Part shown: piece after piece, positions 59,889-64,000 of the stretch
How the letters are laid out: each line of letters starts with the position of its first letter
How positions within the stretch are numbered: the first letter of the stretch is position 1
DNA from: Sporolactobacillus putidus
GTDB lineage: Bacteria > Bacillota > Bacilli > Bacillales > Sporolactobacillaceae
Length of the DNA: 64,000 nucleotides
Direction: 5' to 3'
Assembly (NCBI RefSeq): GCF_014647035.1
Contig: NZ_BMOK01000004.1
Location: forward strand, 124,001-188,000
Program-made: the position numbers and the translations under genes
The notes under the pieces: generated by a model
The model's input: only the letters and a program-made list of their open reading frames with translations
The model's database searches: none
Told to the model about the DNA's origin: nothing

Positions 59889-60923
59889 ATGGCAGCAAAT
59901 GTTTACTATGACAAAGATATCGACGAAAGCGTTCTGCGCGGCAAAAAGATAGCTATTCTCGGCTACGGCTCACAGGGCCATTCACAGGCACAGAATCTTC
60001 GCGACAGCGGATTCCAGGTAATCATCGGTGTCAGGCCCGGCAAATCATGGGACAAAGCGGCTCGTGATGGATTTGATGTCAAGTCCGTAAGAGAGGCAGC
60101 TGAAGAAGCGGATGTTGTTATGATGCTGCTGCCGGATGAAAGACAGACGCAAGTTTATTATCAGGATGTTGAATCCGGACTGAAACCCGGCAATGCTATC
60201 GGATTTTCACACGGTTTTAACATCCATTTCAGTCAGATCGTTCCTCCGGACTTCGTCGATGTCTTTTTAGTTGCACCTAAAGGACCGGGGCACTTCTGCC
60301 GCCGCGAATATCTCAATGGCGGCGGCGTTCCGGCTTTTGTCGGCGTTCAGCAGGATGCGACCGGCCAGGCTGAAGCCCTTGTTTTTGCCTACGCAAAGGG
60401 TTTAGGAGCGGCTCGTGCCGGCGTCCTGAAGACCACGTTCAAAGAAGAGACGGAGACCGATCTGTTCGGCGAACAGGCAGTCCTGATGGGCGGGCTGACT
60501 CATCTGATCCAGGCCGGTTTTGAGACACTGGTCGAGGCAGGCTATCAGCCGGAAAATGCCTATTTTGAAACCTGTCACGAAATGAAAATGCTCACCGATC
60601 TGATCTATGAAAACGGACTGACCGGCATGCGCTATTCGTGCTCCGACACCGCAAAATTCGGCGATTTCACAGTGGGACCCTATATCATCGATAAAGATAC
60701 GAAAGCCCGCATGAAAAAGGTACTGGAGGATATACAAGCCGGTAAATTTGCCCGAAACTGGCTGCTTGAAAATAAGGTCGGCAGACCGATGTTCAACGCA
60801 CTCATGGAAAAAGAGAGCAACTCGGAGCTGGAGCGGGTCGGCAGAAAACTGCGCAAGCTCATGCCGTTCGTCAAAGAAGGAAAGCAGGATAGTGAAGATA
60901 TCACAGAAAATGTGGCTCAATAA
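59889..60923 (+). CDS. ilvC: Ketol-acid reductoisomerase
   Basis: Second step of Ile/Val synthesis: isomerises and reduces acetohydroxy acids with NADPH and Mg. The 344-residue class I enzyme has the Rossmann motif [19 protein letters not shown], the Mg-binding region APKGPGH, then [16 protein letters not shown] and [22 protein letters not shown] replaces the more common VRREY after GPGH. The ATG follows AAAGGGGATA. Last gene of the operon, followed by two hairpins, the second a terminator. Confidence 0.96.
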   Translation: MAANVYYDKDIDESVLRGKKIAILGYGSQGHSQAQNLRDSGFQVIIGVRPGKSWDKAARDGFDVKSVREAAEEADVVMMLLPDERQTQVYYQDVESGLKPGNAIGFSHGFNIHFSQIVPPDFVDVFLVAPKGPGHFCRREYLNGGGVPAFVGVQQDATGQAEALVFAYAKGLGAARAGVLKTTFKEETETDLFGEQAVLMGGLTHLIQAGFETLVEAGYQPENAYFETCHEMKMLTDLIYENGLTGMRYSCSDTAKFGDFTVGPYIIDKDTKARMKKVLEDIQAGKFARNWLLENKVGRPMFNALMEKESNSELERVGRKLRKLMPFVKEGKQDSEDITENVAQ

Positions 60924-60980
60924 ACAATGAGCCTGTGAAAACCGCTGAGGCAATGAGCGGTTTCGCACGGATTGACTAAT

Positions 60981-61026
60981 CGGCGCGGAAAGGCTGCCAT
61001 TCTGGTTTCCCGCGCCGCATTTTTTG
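60981..61026 (+). terminator. Terminator of the ilvBNC operon
   Basis: GGCGCGGAAA pairs with TTTCCCGCGCC (one bulge), followed by GCATTTTTTG. A first hairpin (AAACCGCTGAGGCAATGAGCGGTTT) lies at 60939-60963 without a T run. Confidence 0.8.
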
Positions 61027-61140
61027 ATGAATCAAGGGACTTTTTGATCAAAGGCTTTATAAGCCGATGCCGGTCGATTGAAATCGAGCAGGCAGGTTTG
61101 AAAACAGAATTATAGGGAGTGTGAAGATTTTGGGGATTCC

Positions 61141-62124
61141 TTGCAATTAGTCGACGTTTTGGAGGCGATGCGCTGTCTCGGCCCGTTTATCCATGAGACA
61201 CCGATGATAGAGTCGACGACGTTCGATCGTTTAACTGGTGCGCACCTGCATTTCAAACTGGAAAATTTTCAGAGAACCGGTTCATTCAAGCTGCGCGGGG
61301 CGCTGAACAAAATGATGCATTTGCCGGTGGAACAGGCAGCCAGAGGGATTGTCGCCGCATCGGCGGGCAATCACGCTCAGGGTGTGGCTCTGTCTGCTTC
61401 AAAAAGAGGGATCAAGGCAAAGATTTTTATGCCTGCCGCAACGCCAAAGGCAAAAGTTCAGGCGACGGAAGCCTATGGCGCGGACGTCGTACTCGTCGGC
61501 GATTCCTATCAGGAATCGTACGAGGCGGCGGCAGCGGACCGTCTGGCAAGCGGCGCGGTATTTGTGCACGCCTTTGACGATTTTGAAGTGATGGCCGGAC
61601 AAGGAACGGTCGCCTTGGAAATGCTGCAGCAATGTCCGGATCTTGAGACAGTGCTCGTGCCTATCGGCGGCGGCGGTCTGGCGGCCGGAACGGCAACGTA
61701 CTTGAAAAATATCAGGCCGGACATTCGGGTGATTGGCGTGCAGTCCGAACGGGCACCTTCGATGTTCAATCTCTTTTATCATACAGGTCCTGCAAAACTG
61801 GAACATGTCGGCGGGATTGCTGAAGGCATTCTTGTGAAAGAAGCCGGACGAAAGACCTTCCCGCTGATCGCGCGTTTTCTGGATGAAGTAGTGACCGTAT
61901 CCGACAGTGAGATCGCACGCGCCATTGTCCTGATGCTCGAGCGGGGGAAACTGTTTGTCGAAGGAGCGGGAGCCGCTGCGTTCGCTGCGGCGTTATCCGG
62001 GCGTATTGATATTCGCGGAAGGCATGTCGGCGTGATGGTCAGCGGCGGAAACGCCGATCTGGAGAATTTGCCTGAAATCAAAAAAATGGCTGAGGGATGC
62101 GAGCGGGCAGGTTTGGCAGAGTGA
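61141..62124 (+). CDS. ilvA: Threonine ammonia-lyase, short form without ACT domain
   Basis: Deaminates threonine to 2-ketobutyrate, the entry to isoleucine. The 327-residue PLP enzyme has the cofactor lysine in QRTGSFKLRGA (Lys50), AASAGNHAQGVALSA, the PLP phosphate loop PIGGGGLAAGTATYL and VMVSGGNADLENL. It lacks the C-terminal ACT-like domain of biosynthetic IlvA, like the catabolic TdcB type, so isoleucine feedback on the enzyme is not expected. Its place after ilvC suggests a biosynthetic role; the symbol is by context. TTG start after TGGGGATT. Confidence 0.88.
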   Translation: MQLVDVLEAMRCLGPFIHETPMIESTTFDRLTGAHLHFKLENFQRTGSFKLRGALNKMMHLPVEQAARGIVAASAGNHAQGVALSASKRGIKAKIFMPAATPKAKVQATEAYGADVVLVGDSYQESYEAAAADRLASGAVFVHAFDDFEVMAGQGTVALEMLQQCPDLETVLVPIGGGGLAAGTATYLKNIRPDIRVIGVQSERAPSMFNLFYHTGPAKLEHVGGIAEGILVKEAGRKTFPLIARFLDEVVTVSDSEIARAIVLMLERGKLFVEGAGAAAFAAALSGRIDIRGRHVGVMVSGGNADLENLPEIKKMAEGCERAGLAE

Positions 62125-62283
62125 TACGGAGAGCAACAGGCCCCGCATCTAAAAAAGGACATCAGAAACGGCGGCCGGATGCCGCAAGCCGCCCGTTCAA
62201 AAAGTTCTGTCCGGGGCAACAGGGTAAAAATGGTTGTCGAATGCACGGCCCGTTTTCATAAAGGGGAAAAAGGAGGTGGCGCG

Positions 62284-63060
62284 ATGATCATTGATGCAGA
62301 CCATGTCAGCTGGCGGCGAATAAATAAAGTGGTGCTTAAAGACGTGACTTGGCGCGTGAGAAGCGGGGAACATTGGTCCCTCGTCGGGCTCAACGGTTCG
62401 GGAAAGACGACACTGCTGAAAATGATTAACGGCTATATCTGGCCGTCGAGCGGCACGATGTCGGTCCTTGAAATGCCGTTCGGCGAAGGGGATTTGCGGG
62501 AGCTGCGCAAGAAAATCGGCTGGGTCAGTTCCGCTCTTGAGAGCCAGCTGCGTGCACATGAGCTTCCGGAAGAAATCGTGTTGAGCGGCAAGTTCGCATC
62601 CATCGGGCTTTATGAGGCTGTTCAGCCGGAAGACGTCGAGAGGGCGAAAGAACTGCTGGAGATGATGCATTGTTTGCCGTTTGCTTCCAGGCCGTACGGC
62701 ACCCTTTCCCAGGGAGAAAAGCAGCGTGTATTGATCGCGCGCGCCATGATGGCTTCCCCGGAGCTGCTGATTCTGGACGAACCGTGCAATGGACTCGACA
62801 TCTTTGCCCGTGAACGGCTGCTGGCGCTGATTGAAAGATTTACCGAATCGGAAAATGCTCCGACGCTGATTTTCGTCACCCATCACGTTGACGAAATCCT
62901 GCCGTGCTTCTCGCATACTCTGCTGCTCAAAGAGGGTGCGGTCTACCAGTCCGGATTAACTGCCGATATCATGACGCCGGAGAACATGACCGCTTTTTAC
63001 GGCGGAGGGGTTGTTGTCGAACGGCACGGCGGCCGGCTTTCAATGGCCATCCGATCATAA
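62284..63060 (+). CDS. ABC transporter ATP-binding protein (YlmA/ModF-like)
   Basis: A 258-residue ATPase with Walker A GLNGSGKTT, Q-loop in IGWVSSALESQ, signature TLSQGEKQRV, Walker B LLILDEPCNGLD and switch His in VTHHVDE. It resembles B. subtilis YlmA. No permease gene is adjacent. The frame extends upstream, but AAGGAGGTGG places the start at 62284. Its position inside the amino-acid cluster is unexplained. Confidence 0.9.
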   Translation: MIIDADHVSWRRINKVVLKDVTWRVRSGEHWSLVGLNGSGKTTLLKMINGYIWPSSGTMSVLEMPFGEGDLRELRKKIGWVSSALESQLRAHELPEEIVLSGKFASIGLYEAVQPEDVERAKELLEMMHCLPFASRPYGTLSQGEKQRVLIARAMMASPELLILDEPCNGLDIFARERLLALIERFTESENAPTLIFVTHHVDEILPCFSHTLLLKEGAVYQSGLTADIMTPENMTAFYGGGVVVERHGGRLSMAIRS

Positions 63061-63097
63061 AAAGAGAAAAATATAGGAAATCAAATTTTTTAAATGA

Positions 63098-63125
63098 TTG
63101 ACAAATTTTTAAAAACGTGTATTAT
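63098..63125 (+). promoter_or_regulatory. leuA promoter
   Basis: TTGACA (63098-63103) and TATTAT (63120-63125) with a 16-bp spacer, ahead of the T-box leader. Confidence 0.85.
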
Positions 63126-63179
63126 GAACTTCACAACCTTTTAGTTAATAAACGGCTGATAATTTTTTACCGTTCAGCC

Positions 63180-63476
63180 GCATGATAAATCGATGACGAG
63201 GAAAAAATCACGGATGGGCAGCTTCCAGAGAGCCGGATGCGGGTGAAAATCCGGCAGCGCCCCCGATGGTGAACTCACCTCTGAGTGTCCGCCTGAAAAG
63301 GAATGAGTAGGGCGGGCCGGGTGTTCCAAGACACCTGTTGAACAAAGGCGGCTCAGCACAATCTGAGCCTGCCGCCGAGTTGGTATTTCGCAAGGAATAT
63401 CAAAAAGCCGGGTGGTACCGTGAAAAGAAGTCTTTTCGCCCCTGCAGTTGCTGCAGGGCGCGGAAAGGCTTTTTTA
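63180..63476 (+). promoter_or_regulatory. T-box leader of leuA (probably Leu-specific)
   Basis: The T-box sequence GCCGGGTGGTACCG at 63407-63420 is followed by a long terminator (stem around CCCTGCAGTTGCTGCAGGG closed by AGTCTTTTCGC / GCGGAAAGGCT, then TTTTTT). In Stem I the specifier position reads GAACTCACC, giving CTC (Leu) at 63274-63276. Uncharged leucine tRNA should promote readthrough into leuA. Confidence 0.93.
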
Positions 63477-63544
63477 TTTCATAAAACAGAGAGATAACCG
63501 GGATTTGCGAATGTGATGAAAATATGAGAAAGGAGCATGCGGAA

Positions 63545-64000
63545 ATGGAGAAGGTTGAAATTTACGACACGACACTTCGTGACGGAGAACAGTCGCCGGG
63601 ATGCAGTCTGAACGATGATGAAAAAATGAAGGTGGCCCTGCAGTTGGAACGTCTCTGCGTGGATGTGATTGAAGCGGGATTTCCCGCTTCTTCGCCGGAT
63701 GATTTCAAGGCGGTGACTGCGATCGCCCGCGCGGTGAAGGGGAGTACGGTAACCGGTCTTGCCAGATGCGTGAAAGGCGATATCGATACGGCCTGGCAGG
63801 CGCTGAAAAATACTGAGAATCCGCGCGTGCATGTGTTTATTGCCACGTCTCCGATTCACATGGCCTATAAGCTGCGCATGAAGCCTGAAGAGGTTCTCGA
63901 ACGCGCCGTCCAATCGGTTGGCTATGCGAAAAAGTTTTTTCCGCAGGTTGAATTTTCGGCGGAAGACGCCACGCGCAGTGATCCGGCGTTTCTGGCAAAG
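63545..64000 (+). CDS. leuA: 2-isopropylmalate synthase, N-terminal part (runs off window)
   Basis: First committed step of leucine synthesis: condenses 2-ketoisovalerate with acetyl-CoA. The 152 visible residues start with the DRE-TIM family signature [19 protein letters not shown], then [16 protein letters not shown] and [15 protein letters not shown], and [10 protein letters not shown]. The ATG follows AAAGGAG. The leucine-sensing C-terminal domain lies outside the window. Controlled by the T-box just upstream. Confidence 0.96.
   Translation, partial: MEKVEIYDTTLRDGEQSPGCSLNDDEKMKVALQLERLCVDVIEAGFPASSPDDFKAVTAIARAVKGSTVTGLARCVKGDIDTAWQALKNTENPRVHVFIATSPIHMAYKLRMKPEEVLERAVQSVGYAKKFFPQVEFSAEDATRSDPAFLAK

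Overview
The window reads as chromosome of a moderate-GC, endospore-forming member of the Bacilli. Spore genes (cwlJ, gerQ, a LysM-GH18 spore cortex/germination hydrolase), B. subtilis-like neighbourhoods (ywdK-gerQ-cwlJ, hemQ-pta with lipL nearby, yhcEFGHI), T-box, lysine and preQ1 riboswitches and CodY/CcpA-like boxes all point there. A Sporolactobacillus-type organism would fit, but that placement is inference. No rRNA, tRNA, phage, transposase or CRISPR locus was seen.

Layout: 1-5.4 kb holds the start of a PBP3-like lipoprotein gene, a 5'-nucleotidase, ung and an ABC-2 exporter. 5.8-8.3 kb is a YtrA-type GntR-controlled ABC operon with a clear operator. 8.9-24 kb carries an MFS transporter, a cell-wall amidase, two amino-acid aminotransferase genes (ilvE, patA), hsp20, recQ, a lysine-riboswitch-controlled lysine permease, an MtnE-like aminotransferase, a LysM-GH18 protein and ykwC. 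24-31 kb is the spore/heme/acetate segment (ywdK, gerQ, cwlJ, hemQ, pta). 32-42 kb has an XRE regulator, the five-gene yhcEFGHI ABC operon, an L,D-transpeptidase, lipL and two oxidoreductases. 42-51 kb holds a fused hydrolase-like/SARP-like regulator, a queuosine set (queT-type transporter, queF, queC, with two preQ1-I riboswitches), a CHAD protein and a broken MerR gene. 51-55 kb has a PTS sugar transporter and a BASS transporter. 55-64 kb is the branched-chain amino-acid region: ilvD transcribed leftward, and ilvB-ilvN-ilvC, a threonine dehydratase gene, an ABC ATPase gene and the start of leuA transcribed rightward.

Two things stand out. (1) ilvD is preceded by a textbook-looking ribosome-mediated attenuator: a strong promoter, an 18-codon Leu/Ile/Val-rich leader ORF and mutually exclusive hairpins ending in an intrinsic terminator. 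leuA, a few kb away, instead uses a Leu T-box, so one pathway appears to use two different sensing mechanisms. (2) Nine intergenic loci carry degenerate tandem arrays with the same 21-bp period (two B-DNA turns) but five different unit sequences, most sharing a CCGAAA-like core. Three of these arrays lie inside a roughly 420-bp repeat present three times. A separate palindromic repeat family of about 60-150 bp is scattered in both orientations. I know of no function for either repeat class.

All calls come from reading the sequence and from remembered family features; no database search was run.
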